Source: Embiotoca jacksoni (lineage: Eukaryota; Chordata; Actinopteri; Embiotocidae). Taken from it: 64,000 bases of DNA. The notes under the pieces are model-generated. The model was given only the letters and a program-made list of their open reading frames with translations, made no database searches and was not told the origin of the DNA. Position numbers and translations under genes: made by a program. Location of the stretch: positions 3,349,001 to 3,413,000 of the forward strand of contig JAKOON010000006.1 of assembly GCA_022577435.1 (NCBI GenBank), in the 5' to 3' direction. Positions 27,201-39,770 of the stretch are shown in pieces. Every line of letters starts with the position of its first letter. Positions within the stretch are counted from its first letter, which is position 1.

Positions 27201-28403
27201 CGCAGCATCTAGTAGCTATAAGGGAAATAGTAGTTTAACAGAAAATTTCCTTCTGAACTCATCTGTGGCTGTTGTCACTGGGTTCCCGCTTTGCTTCAAA
27301 GTTTTCCTTCCCGATTGCATCACTAGGTCTCGGTCTCCGTGGCGACTGTGAGTCACTGGTTGTCAGGAACAACAAAGATCCCTCCCCCAAAACAATACAC
27401 TGCTTCTCTCTCGGTACCCTTCAAGCTCTTCCTGATGGGGAAAGATGGTAGTTGGTGTGTGAGTGGGAACGTGTACGATGTGTGAGGAAACAGCTGGACC
27501 TGCTTGTACAAACACAGCGAAACACTCATCCACAGTCTCATATCCAGAAAGCTGGGAAATGACTGTGAGGTCATTTGTACATTTGTGCAGAAAAGAGTCA
27601 CTTCCCTTGGAATTGGACCCACTTATAGACATACAGTAGCATATCAAGTAAAATTTTACCCAGTTCACTCACCTTGTCTAAGTTTTATGACCTAGAAGTA
27701 CAGTTGTGCAAATTAAATCTTCATACAAAACTGCTCGGGAAATGATGTGATGGTGAGAAGACCCCAGACACTCATTTGATAATGATATTAGTTCTGAGAA
27801 AACTGAAGTCAGAGTATTTATGAATACAATGTCATCAAAGTCCTTGATGTGTCCTATAAATAGTTCTCTTCTTCGTCCCTCGTTCCACATTCTTTTCCTA
27901 AGTGATGCTTTTCTTCGTCAGTAATATAATAATTCTTGTTGAGAGCTGAAATTGTGCCCCGTGTTCAATGTTTTTGTTCGAATGTGAGAGCAAGATGAGC
28001 ATGAACAACAATGAAAGGAAGGGAGGGCGGTGACATGGAGAGAAGGGAATGGAGATGAATGAAGAGAGTAGCAATGAAGAGGAGAGGAAGAAAGGCCACC
28101 TCTGAGGTATTTCTCTCCTTCCTTGGTGGTCTAATTATCTGGAGTCCGTATGAACGGATGAAACCTTCTGCTGCGATTGTGACGCAGGAGAGACGCTGAT
28201 CTTCATTCAGGTTCATCTGGAGTTTTGCCGTTTCGGCATTTATGAATGAAAGCTCGGCCGCAGTATGAGCCTGAAACGCTCTTTGATGTCGGAGAAGAAT
28301 TTCCTACAGTCAATGAAACAACTCCTGAAATGAAGTACGCTCGCTCAGTGGTCAGACCAATCAGGATGCGGACAATTGCACATGAATGCATCCAGCACGA
28401 GGA

Positions 28404-28455
<52 letters not shown>
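28404..28455. repeat. (AC)26 microsatellite
   Basis: Perfect AC tract, with a second AC tract 100 bases downstream. Confidence 0.97.
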
Positions 28456-28459
<4 letters not shown>

Positions 28460-28554
28460 CTGACTTACTTGGTTTCAACAGAAAGTTGTGACTTTTGGCC
28501 ATGTGCCACTGTCCCTCTGCTGGACCCCACATCCTGACAGGAAGTTTGTCCTTC

Positions 28555-28556
<2 letters not shown>

Positions 28557-28585
<29 letters not shown>
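28557..28585. repeat. (AC)14 microsatellite
   Basis: Perfect AC tract in the same orientation as the one at 28404. Confidence 0.97.
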
Positions 28586-28589
<4 letters not shown>

Positions 28590-30282
28590 GAGTACAGTGT
28601 GTGTGACTGTCAGAGAGAGAAAGAAGCGCTGCACATGTGGGCGGCCAGAAAATAAGTGATAAGGAGGAGACAGAGCTATAAAAAGATGAATAGAATTAAT
28701 TACTCAAACCGGAAATGGAGGAAATTACACCAGAAACTTGCTTTGGGAAAGCCGGGCTCTCTACATGAGACCACGGCCTCAGCAAAGTGACTCTGCAGCA
28801 GAACCAAGATGCTACAAGTGTTTCATGATGACTTTAGGAAGCAGATTTATAAACCCACAAGTCAATTTAAACAAATTTACTCAACCCACAATACTCATTC
28901 AAGATTTACTGATTTCCTTTGGTTGAAGTTCTCGTCTTGCTGTAGTGATTTCAATCTGTGGTAACAAGTTAAACAGAGCGTTAAAAGTGCAACAGATTTG
29001 AAATAAAGTATTACCTTAATCTGTTCAAATGTGAGCTGACTTGGGAAAATAACATATTATTTCTGAATTATATTTAGGCAATTCAGGATTCTTAGAAGGT
29101 TATTTCCAAATCCAGACAAACCTTTATTAATATACCAAAACAAATGTGAAATAAAAATTTTTAAAGACAAATTGAACATGTCAGTGCACTTGTCGACAGC
29201 TACCGGACTTCTTTACGTCTCAAAGATGAAATTCTCTTTTCTTCTGCCATATTTTTTTGGACTTTTTATTGGAGCAACACTCTGTGAAAGAAATTTTGAC
29301 GCGACGAGGAAGGACCCCAGGGACTTGTGCAGCAAGATGCCTGACCTTCGGGATGTCATCAGCATCACTTGCTGCCGCTTTCCCATCCATGATGGATGCT
29401 TTGTATGAATTTGTGTCACAACCCCCAAGGCTCGAGTCTGACAGGCCCGGAAACATGGAGGGAAACTCTAAAACACGCACGCACACACACACATGCACAC
29501 ACACACTCCAGAGGCTCTCTTTTCCCTCTGACAGTGTGTTACGGAGCGGTCACATGTGATGGAAGGGGTCACAGCCCAGTGACAGTGACTCACTGAAAAG
29601 ACCTCCGCCGGTTCGCTTTCCTGTTGTGGTAGAGACATGCAGAGATTTTCTTTCAAATCAAACAAAAACTCTGTCCACTGGCTGAATTCCAGTCTGTGAA
29701 GACCACCCATGTGATCCATCATCCACATGAGTCCTTGTTCTAGATGAAAAACTTGCCCAGAGAGCAGCTTTTGGAACTTAAATAAAATTGTACCTTATCT
29801 GTTGCCCTGCACTTGGATCTTGGTTTACTACTAACTCGATTGGTTAATGATCTAATGGGATGAGCTACTGGCTCATTAGTCTCGTTATTATTTTCCCCTG
29901 TTGACATCGGTAGGACACGGACAGCGGCTTTCCTTCAGCTTCTTTTCACACGTGCGGTGAAGCTACTTGCTGTCGGGTGTTTTCGCCACCATCGACTGCC
30001 ATTGGCAGTACGGCGTGTTGATCTGGGTTGAAATGATGATGTTGATGGTAGTAGTCACAGTGCATGGCCCAGGGGTGTGCCAAAAGTACGACTACTTAGA
30101 GGCCCGAGGAGGCTCTGTCTGCGTTAAGGCCATTGACGTTTATAGCATCTGAAAGTCCGGCTGTGGTAGATGAGAGATCGGTGTCACTAAATCACCGAGC
30201 TCGCTCGTCATTCGGCAAGCCAAGTGATTCACGTGCTTACCTCGGCATCCCATGGATATTTAACCGACTTTGCTACTCGAAA

Positions 30283-30693
30283 TCCCTCGTCTCATTAAAG
30301 AAGCCCACTGGCTGCTCCCATAATTTCTAGTTCCAGACAATCTCTTATACCCGATTCCTTAGTTAAGTCCTGGAAAAAGTTGTTCATAAGCAGTTGGGCA
30401 ACCACTTGACTTTCAACAACTTCCATGATACATTACAGTGTGGTGTCTGTGCTAACCACAGAACTGAAACAGCCCTTCTCAAGGTAATTGACGACCTACA
30501 AGTTAATAGTGACAACTGTAAAGTGTCTGTCTTGGTATCATTAGATTTAAGTGCATCATTTAAATACCACAACATCATGCATTGAAGGTTTTAGGAGTCT
30601 GTCAGTACTTAACTGGTTTACATCCTAGCTTTTGTTTCTTGGGAAAACTGTCTGCTGACACCAAGTATTGACCCATTGTTCCTCAGCCTGTAC
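30283..30693 (+). pseudogene. L2-type LINE reverse transcriptase relic
   Basis: Non-LTR retrotransposon fragment. In the + strand, with frame changes and stops, I can read SLKKPTG, then VLEKVVHKQL, then a frame (30394-30585) with NHRTETALLKVIDDLQV and VSVLVSLDLSASF, and further on IDPLFLSLY. These follow the order of L2/CR1-type reverse transcriptases (LLKKPTLD, ILEKVV.NQL, STETALLKV.ND, VLLDLSAAFDTVDH, GSILGPLLFSLY). The aspartate of motif A (SLDLSASF) is kept, but the following AFDTVDH is degraded to SFKYHN. The endonuclease, the YADD region and the 3' tail are not seen. It is dead: stops and frameshifts interrupt it. Confidence 0.75.
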
Positions 30694-31968
30694 AAACATG
30701 CAATAAAACTACATAACAATAGCAAACCTTTCTACTTAAATGTGCAGCAAATAAAGCCCTTTCAAAATAAAGGTCCAGCTAGCCTTTGATGAATTGTTAT
30801 GCCTTCAGGTGCTCTGTGGATGCTGAATACCGACTTTTCCAGGCTGTCTGAAGCTAGACGGCTCATTAAGGTTAATAACAGTTGTTATGGTGGAACTTGA
30901 GCAGGAACATTATGAACATAGTGCCAGAAATGTGTATAGGCTAAAAGTAGCAGTTTAACAACACTGAAGCATTTTATTTAATTTAATTAAAACATTTTTT
31001 TTATTGTGAATCTACTGTCTGACCTGGTTATTCAACCAGGCAGTGAAATACATCATCTTCCATACATAGTATCTATAGGTGCCCACCGCTACAGTCAAAT
31101 CTAACCTGGTAACCTTTCACCGGCATCATCAGGAGTCGAATGTTTTATGTTGGCAGAATGGACTTGGCAAAACATCGGAAAATGCCAAACGTCCAAAGTG
31201 GTCAGAGGTTGTTGGTTGTTTTTTTGTTTTTTTTCAACCAACAAAGCATCTAAATGCCAGCGTCCTTTTAATCTACGGATGTGGGCGTCTTCAACCTTGG
31301 CTGACCTGGCGTGGAAGTTGCTAAGCCTCAATAACCGGTCTTGACTCTGCTACAAAGCTTCACGTCTATTGTTGTTCTCTTTTCTGTTTCTGGAGGTCTA
31401 AGTTGAATGAAAATGCCTTTTTGTGGAGGCCGGTGGATGTGCGGTCTCTGTGTGTTCGAGTCTCCGACCGGTGTGGTGCAATAACATGAAAGGCTCGTGG
31501 GATACTGGTGGGATGAGTTTGTTTCACAATCCCCCAGTCTGCTCGTGAAATCAAGGCTTTCTAAATGTCTTAGATCTGAAGCTTTCAAGTTTGTTCCCAA
31601 ATTGGAGGATACGTTTAAGAATATGAATGCATGGTTAAGCTAAAGGTTCAACACAATTCAGGTCCTTTATGGGAAGTGATGAACACTTGTCATCTTTTTT
31701 TTAAATTTTTTTTTATTAAATGTCTCTCCTGTGACACTGCGAAAGCACATGCTGAAGATGGTGAAGCATATGCGGCTGTGATGTCCCTCATCGCTGCCTT
31801 CATCTCTGCTCTCGGCTCTCTATCCTACTTCTAAGTCTGTTTCTGCCTCTCCGCCTCGGTTTTCTCCCTCTTTTCTGCTGGGGTGGGGTCGCCACATGCT
31901 GCACGGACTGTTTGTTTGGAGTTGCCATAGAAACTCGTGGGAGTGTGTGACTGTTTGTGTGCTCAGGC

Positions 31969-31969
<1 letters not shown>

Positions 31970-32004
<35 letters not shown>
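31970..32004. repeat. (GT)17 microsatellite
   Basis: Perfect GT tract, with a CA tract 122 bases downstream. Confidence 0.97.
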
Positions 32005-32005
<1 letters not shown>

Positions 32006-32125
32006 GTATTTGTGCTGGTGAGTTGAGCCTGCAATTCTGCTTCGTGCATAATGACCTCATCCAGACATAGACTCTGACATATCGAATCTGTCTGCTTCCT
32101 TGGATTGTGTAATGGATAGTCCCCA

Positions 32126-32157
32126 GACACACAAACACACACACGCACACACACACG

Positions 32158-32189
<32 letters not shown>
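32126..32189. repeat. (CA)n microsatellite, imperfect
   Basis: CA tract with CAAACAC, CGCAC and CGCCC interruptions. Confidence 0.96.
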
Positions 32190-32190
<1 letters not shown>

Positions 32191-34004
32191 CTCTGTAGCT
32201 GACGCCCCCTCAGTGTTTTGCCTCGTTGCTTGACCACAGAGGAGTCATGGGGCGCTCGGCAACAAATAGCTCAACTCTATTTGACAACAGGAACAATGCC
32301 TGACTGTTTGATAATTCAATTTTATATGCTGCATTAATATATAATTGAATTACTCGAATAGAAATCTGTATCGGACGTCTTTTTAGAAAAGGGGTAAGAG
32401 AGTTCGTGAACTAAGAGTGAACCCTAAAACTTTGCTGCTCCTCATATATTGTCAATGCTTTATATTAGTGTTTTATGTTCTTGCAAAACCGTTCCTACTC
32501 CCACCTTATCACCCGGGGGTCAAACGCTTGACGCTCCACAGCTGCTAATCTCCGATGGTGTGAAAATGTGGAACGCAACCCAACTGTTGATGTGCATATA
32601 TTATAGCCGAGAGTCAAGTCAGTGGCAAGAAATATTTTCCGTGTGGAAAAGTTCTGCTTCGCTTCACAAAGATTTTCTAGAAGATCTATTTTCCCCTCAA
32701 AGCATAAATGTACACACTTATTCAAGGCCTACTTGCTGATCTGCCTTGTGACTGTGGTCATCCATGAAAACGCTGTGTTGTCCGTAGGAAGGAGCACATT
32801 CAGTAGCACTGCCTCAAGTGCATTCTCCAAATGATGGATTGTTGCTGCTGCTGCGATCAATTTGTCTCCTTCATTGTGCCAAATGTTTGCCTTTTCCGCT
32901 TTTGCACACGTAAAAGTAAATCGGTTACAACTGATCGGATGATCAGTAATCCGATTTTATGCCCAATTTACAAGTCAGATTTTAAAGGGTCAGCATTTCG
33001 TATTGTAATGAATAAACAATTTGCCTTGATTCCGATTTGCTTCTGAAAGGTTGCCAAGGCTTACACGCCCAACATGCATCGACTCAAGCTCAAGAAATCC
33101 CCCAAAGCGTCCATTGTGCCGGTTGGATGATTTACATATCTGCCCTCGCATGTCAATTCAGGCAAAGTGTGAGCTCACCTGGTGCTGACACAGGTTCAGA
33201 TTGGTGAGGTGGGTTTGGCACAGAAAACATTTGCCTTGGAAATGATCCGCTAAGCTTGATGATGCAACTGCCTTTCTTCCTTGAAGCTGCAGTTGTCTGT
33301 CATGGGACATCAAACATCTCTTTTATTTGAATATTTCAATCTGCAATGTTTGCCGTTATTGTAACACCGACACAATCCTTCTCAGTGCTTCTGCGTGCAG
33401 CTGTTGCCCAGGAGACTGCCACTTCAAAAAATAACTTCGTTATCTGATGTAAATTTAGGGCAGCGGTGTATTCTAGTCTTCTGCAAGGGAATCTGTTTCA
33501 GCTCCTGCAGCATAGAAAACCTCTTTACCGTTATAAAAGAGGACATAAAAGGACCTTTTCAAGAAGCAAACGGCAAATAAAATTACAGTTTTGGTTGCTG
33601 AAATCTGGAACTCGATTACGTGGCTCGAATTATGAGTTAACTGGCAGCTTTATTCAACGCGTGCTTTTTTTCCCTATCCGTTTGTTGGATGGTCAAAGAG
33701 ATCTTTTCAAAGTCGTGATTGGGGAGCGCTGCGTCCGACCATTTCTGTAACTGTATGAAACCAACAAATTCGCACCTATTTCATGCTGTAGTTTACATCC
33801 AACCTAAATGCGGGCTTGCCAGGTGAAAGACGTGCTTGCAGACCTGCTAATTGCATTAAGTTTAGTGATTGGAAATGACTGACCAGCATAAAAAAAAACC
33901 TTCTTCACAAAGAGTTAACACGTAGGTTTCTGTAAAACTAAGACTGCCTGGATTCAAACATTTTAGGACAAGTGAAATGTGAAGCCAGTTTATAGGTGGT
34001 CATA

Positions 34005-34090
34005 GTGGCCCGGTGGAGCTGAAGCTTGTGTGTACAGAGACTTCCGAAGCCTGAGCTTGTGATTTGAATCCTAAACGGGTGCCATAAAAA
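34005..34090 (+). repeat. Possible decayed tRNA-headed SINE fragment
   Basis: TAGTGGCCCGGTGGAGCTGAAGC, then 35 bases later GATTTGAATCCT, resemble the A-box and B-box parts of a fish tRNA-like repeat head. It is weak and no body is visible. Confidence 0.25.
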
Positions 34091-34200
34091 CCTTCCTGAA
34101 GTGAATTTTATTTGTCGAACAAATCAGGGTGTTGAAGAAAACAGTGGCGTCAACGCAAAAGAATCCACATTGTTTTCACAGGCATTGATGTCAGGAAGAG

Positions 34201-34440
34201 CTTTTGAGAAAATGTCCAATAATTCACACCGGAGCTAATTCAGCAGACCGCTCGACTGGAAAACTCGATTGTGTCGCGTATCCGTGCAGCGGCTCGGACC
34301 GCTCTGCTGTTTAGCCTCCGTCCAACTATAAAGCCGGCGTCTGGCGGTGAGGACATACGGTAGCAGTTAGCAAGCCGAGACACCCGGGGATGGATTGTTT
34401 TTGTTTGTGTGGTTGAAGCGACCGGAGGCCCGTTCTGAAG
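34201..34440. other. CpG-dense island in AT-rich intron
   Basis: I count about 20 CpG in these 240 bases, while neighbouring DNA has very few. A TATAAA-like TATAAAG occurs at about 34327. It could be a promoter, an enhancer, or the GC-rich part of an unrecognised element. No coding frame with recognisable content is present on either strand. Confidence 0.55.
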
Positions 34441-34620
34441 CTCTGTCATTACCAGCTGTAATTACAGTAATTAGCAGCCAGCAGTAGCTCTGCGTTTGTG
34501 TGTGTGTACGTATCGGAATTTGCTCTCGTTTCATTTGTGTTAATTTGCTTATAATTCTTTTTAAATTGTCCCAAATTGCTCTAACATCAATGTCGCAATC
34601 ATTTTACTTGGCGAGGCCAT

Positions 34621-34795
34621 TTAAAGCTGCAATATGTAAACTATTGCTGTGTAATAGCCTGTTACATATCGCACCTTAAATGGAACAATAATAAATTAAC
34701 TTTACTTGACGACATCTTTGAAAATTTGGAGTGACGGTCAGTATTGCAAGAAGTTTTACAAATACAGCCGACACCTTGTGGACGGTCCCTTTTAA
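34621..34795. repeat. Possible fish interspersed repeat (TTTAAAGCTGCAATATGTAA)
   Basis: The opening TTTAAAGCTGCAATATGTAA and the later GACACCTTGTGGACGG resemble ends and blocks of fish repeats I have seen. No second copy is found in this window. Confidence 0.3.
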
Positions 34796-36001
34796 GAAAC
34801 ATTTTTCTTCTGGGTTCGGGTTAGATGAGAAGTTTGATCACTTTTAATGTCTGCTCAATAAGACAACCAGTTAGCTTAGCTTTCTATAATGGAAAAAAAA
34901 AAAAAAAAAAAGGATTAAACACACAAGATTAAATATGTTAATTAGCGAACAGCACCGCTTTTCAGGTTTTGGTACTTGTAGCCGTGCAGGCGAGCAGTTT
35001 CAATCTTTTTCCAGTCATTGTGCTGAGCTAAGCGGCTGCTCGTTGCAGTCTGCTGGCATATCAAGTGGTATAAATTGTCTTCTCTAACTCTCAATAAAAA
35101 CGCAAATAAGTGGAATAATAAGTAGATAAATCTTTATTGTGCTCTGTTTTTATGCACGTTGTCATATTAATCTTACTTATAAAAAACACCATGTTTTTTA
35201 AGACCTTAAAAAACAACAACTTTATAACCGCAGGACTGATAAATGGTATTGACTGATGCTGGTTTTTGTGTTGTCCGGGTTAGCACACAAGGCTCGAGGG
35301 CATGCGGACACAAAGAGACGTGCATGCGCACACACATTCCCCTGGTTTGAATGTCATTGGCTTCTTTCATGCTGCACGCCCAGCTGCTTTCCGAGGCAAA
35401 GATAAAAGTAGTGGAACCTCCACTTTCACAGCTTTTGATTCAGAGGAATTGTCCTTTGGGATGATAAGCTACAAAGCACCTTTGTTTTTTCTCCTGAAAG
35501 TTTGAGTAGCTCTACTTTGGCTTCCATGTCACAGCTAGTTGTCATTCAATTGTCCTACAAATGACTGACAAGTTTGTGATAGACATGATTCTCATTAGCT
35601 TCAAAAATGTAAGGGTTCTTTTTATTTTTGGTTGAATATCTGCAAACTTTTCAAGGTGTGTCCAGCTATTTTGGTTTAAAACTTGACAATAAATTTGTAT
35701 TGACATTTGTATCGTGTTGAATTTGTTCCTATTTGCTCCTTCAAAGTCTGACCACTGCGAGTGGACTACAGGAAATGCAGATCACTGTAGATCATATGTA
35801 GGCATTTTTTTTCTCCTTCCATTTTTAACACACATTTAAAAGTTTTACAATAATAAATTCAATAAGTGATAAATTGCCAAATGAACATAAATATGTGAAG
35901 ACCTGTACTTGGGGTAAGAGGAAGTGATATTATTGTAAAACTGTGTTCTCCTGTACTGTTGATTCAAGGTGTGTATGGCATGCTGTTGTCAACAAGAACT
36001 G

Positions 36002-36006
<5 letters not shown>

Positions 36007-36037
<31 letters not shown>
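36007..36037. repeat. (TG)15 microsatellite
   Basis: Perfect TG tract. Confidence 0.96.
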
Positions 36038-36039
<2 letters not shown>

Positions 36040-36644
36040 ACAAGGTCATCTGATATGCTGTGATTGCTTTGGGAGTGATGACCACATACGGGTATGATAG
36101 GCTCTGTTTGGAAAAGGTCTAGGGCCTCCACGTGATAGAGTACAGATAAAGACATTGCAATGCACCTGAGTGAACACACAGCTGGAAATAAAAAACCCTG
36201 TGGTTCATACTAGGTATGATCAACAAACTTAAACGTCATAAATCACTTGTATATTCAAACATAAAATTATTTATTTAAGATTTAAGAGATGTTTTAATGC
36301 TTTTGTTTCAATGCTGATCAAATCTGCCATTCCCTCAGATACGCTGGAGCATTAAAAGGCTTCACTAATGCTGCTACAGAAATCTTTCACTGTCCAATGT
36401 GACAGGAAACTAATTAATTAATTACTGTCATGAGAATTCAAACAGAAGCGTGTCTCCAGAAAAATTAGGAAAGACAAGCTTTATTATTTACTTGGGGAAA
36501 AATGTCTCTGACACACCCGCAGTGATTAAATGTCACATGTAGTTAAGCAACATGTGCGGGGAAATTGTTGTTTCATGTTTGGTTGGAAAGTTTTAGGGGC
36601 AAAAGTGTAACCTGTATAAATAATCAAATAAAACCACAAAGCTC

Positions 36645-36735
36645 AAAATGTCAATCAGGAAATCAGACCTTATTTGTACAGCACTTTTCATACTAATGCC
36701 TTGTAATACAAAGAGCTTTACAATACAAACAATAC
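36645..36735. repeat. Possible fish repeat fragment (CTTATTTGTACAGCACTTTTCA)
   Basis: CTTATTTGTACAGCACTTTT followed about 40 bases later by AAAGAGCTTTACAATAC is a widely dispersed pair of blocks in fish DNA as I recall it. The boundaries are unclear. Confidence 0.4.
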
Positions 36736-37245
36736 TATTAATACTAAAATAGATATACCAAGAAGTAAAACTAGGGAATACAGTATGTATAAAAGAATTC
36801 GTCAAACCCCGAAATACTCTTATCTTTTCATCAACATGACATGTTTAGAGGTTTTCTCCAAGAAAAAAAATCCCATTAAACTTGATTTTCATTGGAGGAA
36901 ATCTTTAGGTTATAAACACCGGGCAGGTGGCTCATACACCAAATTGGAGATTTCAAAATGAGCATCGCCGAGCAGAAACACACTGTAATTCCTAAGCAAT
37001 CGGCCACTCGAGTGTATTCTTGACCTGAAATAGCACATTTGACCGAGGTAATGACTGGGCGGTGACTTCCTATTGTTGCGTCCATGCTACGTTTCATCTC
37101 TATCAGAGGAGGAAACTAACCTAAAACACGCACACAGGCACGCTGCTTCCTCACTCACCCTCTTCTGTGGAAGTTATTATTTATCTGTACCTGAACCTTG
37201 AGGCAGAGGCAGACCTCCCTCTTCACTTGAGTACAGCCCTGTATT

Positions 37246-37246
<1 letters not shown>

Positions 37247-37290
<44 letters not shown>
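37247..37290. repeat. (GT)22 microsatellite
   Basis: Perfect GT tract. Confidence 0.97.
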
Positions 37291-37291
<1 letters not shown>

Positions 37292-37827
37292 CTGCTTGCT
37301 AAGTAACACAGCTGCTCAGACAGTGACAGCACTGTGACCAGCGAGAGCTCCAGGAAGTGAATCTGAACGCTTCTCAGTGCGTTAAACATTAGCCGGTCAA
37401 ACATGGATTAGTGGCTACTTAGGATTACTCCCATACAGGCGAAAAACTAGACAGGCTGTTAAGAGGCAGATAAACAGTGGAGTGACACCTTCACAGGTTC
37501 CTCATTGTTTGCATGTGGACGCCAGGTGATGTCCTGCAACACTCACTTCCATGATAATTGTAAAGGCTGAAGACAACAAAGAGGCTCTCCTCTTCCTTGT
37601 TTTCGTTCCATCTACTTCTCTGTTATTATTAAACATATACAAAAAAAAAAATACATTGTTGTGACTGCTGTTGCACCTGTAGATGGTTATTGATCAAGAA
37701 ACTGAAAGTATTCTGCAGTTGAACGTTTGTCAGATACTCTTAATGAGAAGTTCCATTGAATGCAAGTGTAAACTATAAGAGGATCAATCACGTCGGGTTG
37801 TTCACTCGGACGCATCGGGACGTGACA

Positions 37828-37923
37828 CGAGAAGTCGGTGTTGACAGTCTGACCCTGTGGGACGAATTCAAGGTGCATAACCATACGAACATCGAGACCA
37901 CCAACGTGGTGGACAGTCACGTC
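37828..37923 (-). pseudogene. mariner-family transposase relic
   Basis: Inside an open minus-strand frame of 138 codons (37687-38103), residues 61-92 read DVTVHHVGGLDVRMVMHLEF followed by VPQGQTVN. This aligns closely with the mariner transposase stretch around the first catalytic aspartate (FFD..GIVHHEFVPQGQTVN). The aspartate (residue 71) is retained. The residues after about 95 no longer match the family (no LLHHDNAPAHT block is found), and the first 60 are not convincing. It is therefore a short relic, and the rest of the open frame is probably fortuitous. Confidence 0.65.
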
Positions 37924-39314
37924 ACCTTCTGCCCCTCTTAAAACGTGAATGCCTCTCGGGAACAACTTGCCCACCTGCTTGTGTAATTGCTGTGGACTTT
38001 TTGAAGTATTTCCAGGGTCTCCTTTTTTTCGATTTCCAGAGTTTAACACAAAAGTAAACGTGCTTTCTCTGCTCAAGTCTACGGTGAAATCGCAAATGTG
38101 CACATACCAGTGGTCACAACAATGTGAGTGATTCAGGGGCTGATGATGATCGAGCGAAGCAACCCCAAACTCCTACTTACAAAGGTTATAACTTCCCCCT
38201 GCTCTGTGCACATCGCTGTGCTGCACTCTGTTCGAGTGCAACAAGAGCAATCTCTGAACCTTTTGATCGCCTCTTATTCGTGGCAATGCAAACTTATCAA
38301 CTTAAAATGGCTATTATCAATATGTTTATGGTTACAATGCATCGGCTGGCAATGAAAACAAAGTGAAAGGGGTCACTCACTGTCGGCCAACAAAGAATTA
38401 TCAGGCTTGTTTGTCCAAATCTTTCCAGCAGTTTAGCTCGAGATGAAAACACGCCGTTATATATGAACTGACAAGCTTTGTACTGTCCTCAAGGGATCGA
38501 CTTGACCTCCCTGTCATGTGGGCAAATGGCGTTTGAAGTAGTAGTAGTCAAAACAAGCTTTGTGAAAAAAGACCACCTCTTGCGTGAGTGGGTGTGCTTC
38601 ACAACTGAACAAGTCTTATTTTCTTAAGAGTTTTCACATCTGTCAGTTTCCCACCTACGGGTTCCAGATACCAGGCAGGTATGCTTTCTTTCTTTGTCTG
38701 TTCTGGGGAAAAAGCTCAGCGGTCCCAATCATGAGCTCAAGTGTTTGTACATTCCTGAATAGCTAGCGTCAGTGAACGTGCCCCCTCGCTCCTCTCCTGT
38801 TACTGCTCGGCATTTGGAGGGAAACGCTGACAGAACGCTGATAGCAGGGCAGTAAATGGATACCAGCATGCACTCAGCCCAGCAAACGATCAGGCCCTCC
38901 CCTCTGCCGTGCTTTGTTTGGTCCACAGCTTTATCGCAGGAGGTCATGGAGGGGATGACTTCAACAGAAGTATGGCATTACTTAAGAGTACCGTGGTGTG
39001 CAAAGGACTCATTAATCACCAGACTTGATAACAATTGTGTGAACATGCGAGAGGTGTCGAGCACGCATGGGAATAGTCTAACCTTGTCTGTAATGTTTCA
39101 CATGAGTCACACTAAGACAATAACTGTAATTTTGGTCTCCCCAGGGCAATTAAAAATTTGTTATACTGCTGTTATCAACCAGTAAGGCAAAATGCCTGGA
39201 CACCATCTTGAGACTGTCCCAGTTTGATGGCTTCCCTTCCCTTTAGGCCTCTTTGCACTCATTGTATTCGCATATAATATCATATCATCTCTAGCTCTAT
39301 ATTGATTTCTGGTT

Positions 39315-39770
39315 GAGACTCAGGTGGCAACCCACCCATTGGTTTGTGAACTACTGATTTGAAACCTCGTCTGGCATTTTGGCCGTCGCTATCTTGGTTT
39401 TCAAGGGACCATATTTAGGGGGTGGATCCGACTGAGCACAATAGGCATGTCAATCAAACCACGCACGTCCCCAAACATACCTCTCTTTGAAGCCTAATAT
39501 TTGCTTAATTATGAAATAATTTTCAGAAGAACTACCAGAACACTGATAATGAGTGCAGTCACACCATAATCGCTTGTGTAAGAAATATATTGACTTAGTT
39601 TTTTAAGAGAGATGTTGACGCTCTTTGAATGGGAGTCTATTGGAGCCAGAGGATTTTTGCTGCCAGCCCCTAGTGGCCCTCTGTGGTATTACGCTTAAGA
39701 ACACTTCTGCATTGGCTTCACTTTGCAGAGCAGGAGACTTTTGTCCATTTTTATATACAGTCTATGGTAA
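39315..39770 (-). repeat. Fish interspersed repeat (CCATAGACTGTA family), copy 2, longer
   Basis: The reverse complement starts CCATAGACTGTATATAAAAA and contains GAGGGCCACTAGGGGCTGGC, both shared with 5491-5631. The other side contains TTTTGGCCGTCGCTATCTTGG and CAACCCACCCATTGG, blocks I associate with the full-length fish element. No coding capacity. Confidence 0.65.

Noticed and set aside
28404..28585. Regularly repeated CA units considered as an array (CRISPR-like)
   Set aside because: Simple dinucleotide repeats without spacers in a vertebrate genome.
28203..28634. 143-codon minus-strand frame with CVCVCV stretches
   Set aside because: Reading through two CA microsatellites; no independent coding signal.
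31800..32237. 145-codon minus-strand frame rich in CVCV and HTHT
   Set aside because: Produced by the GT and CA microsatellites; low complexity throughout.
34240..34449. 69-codon minus-strand frame across the CpG-dense island
   Set aside because: Open because CpG-rich DNA has few stops; the sequence has no domain.
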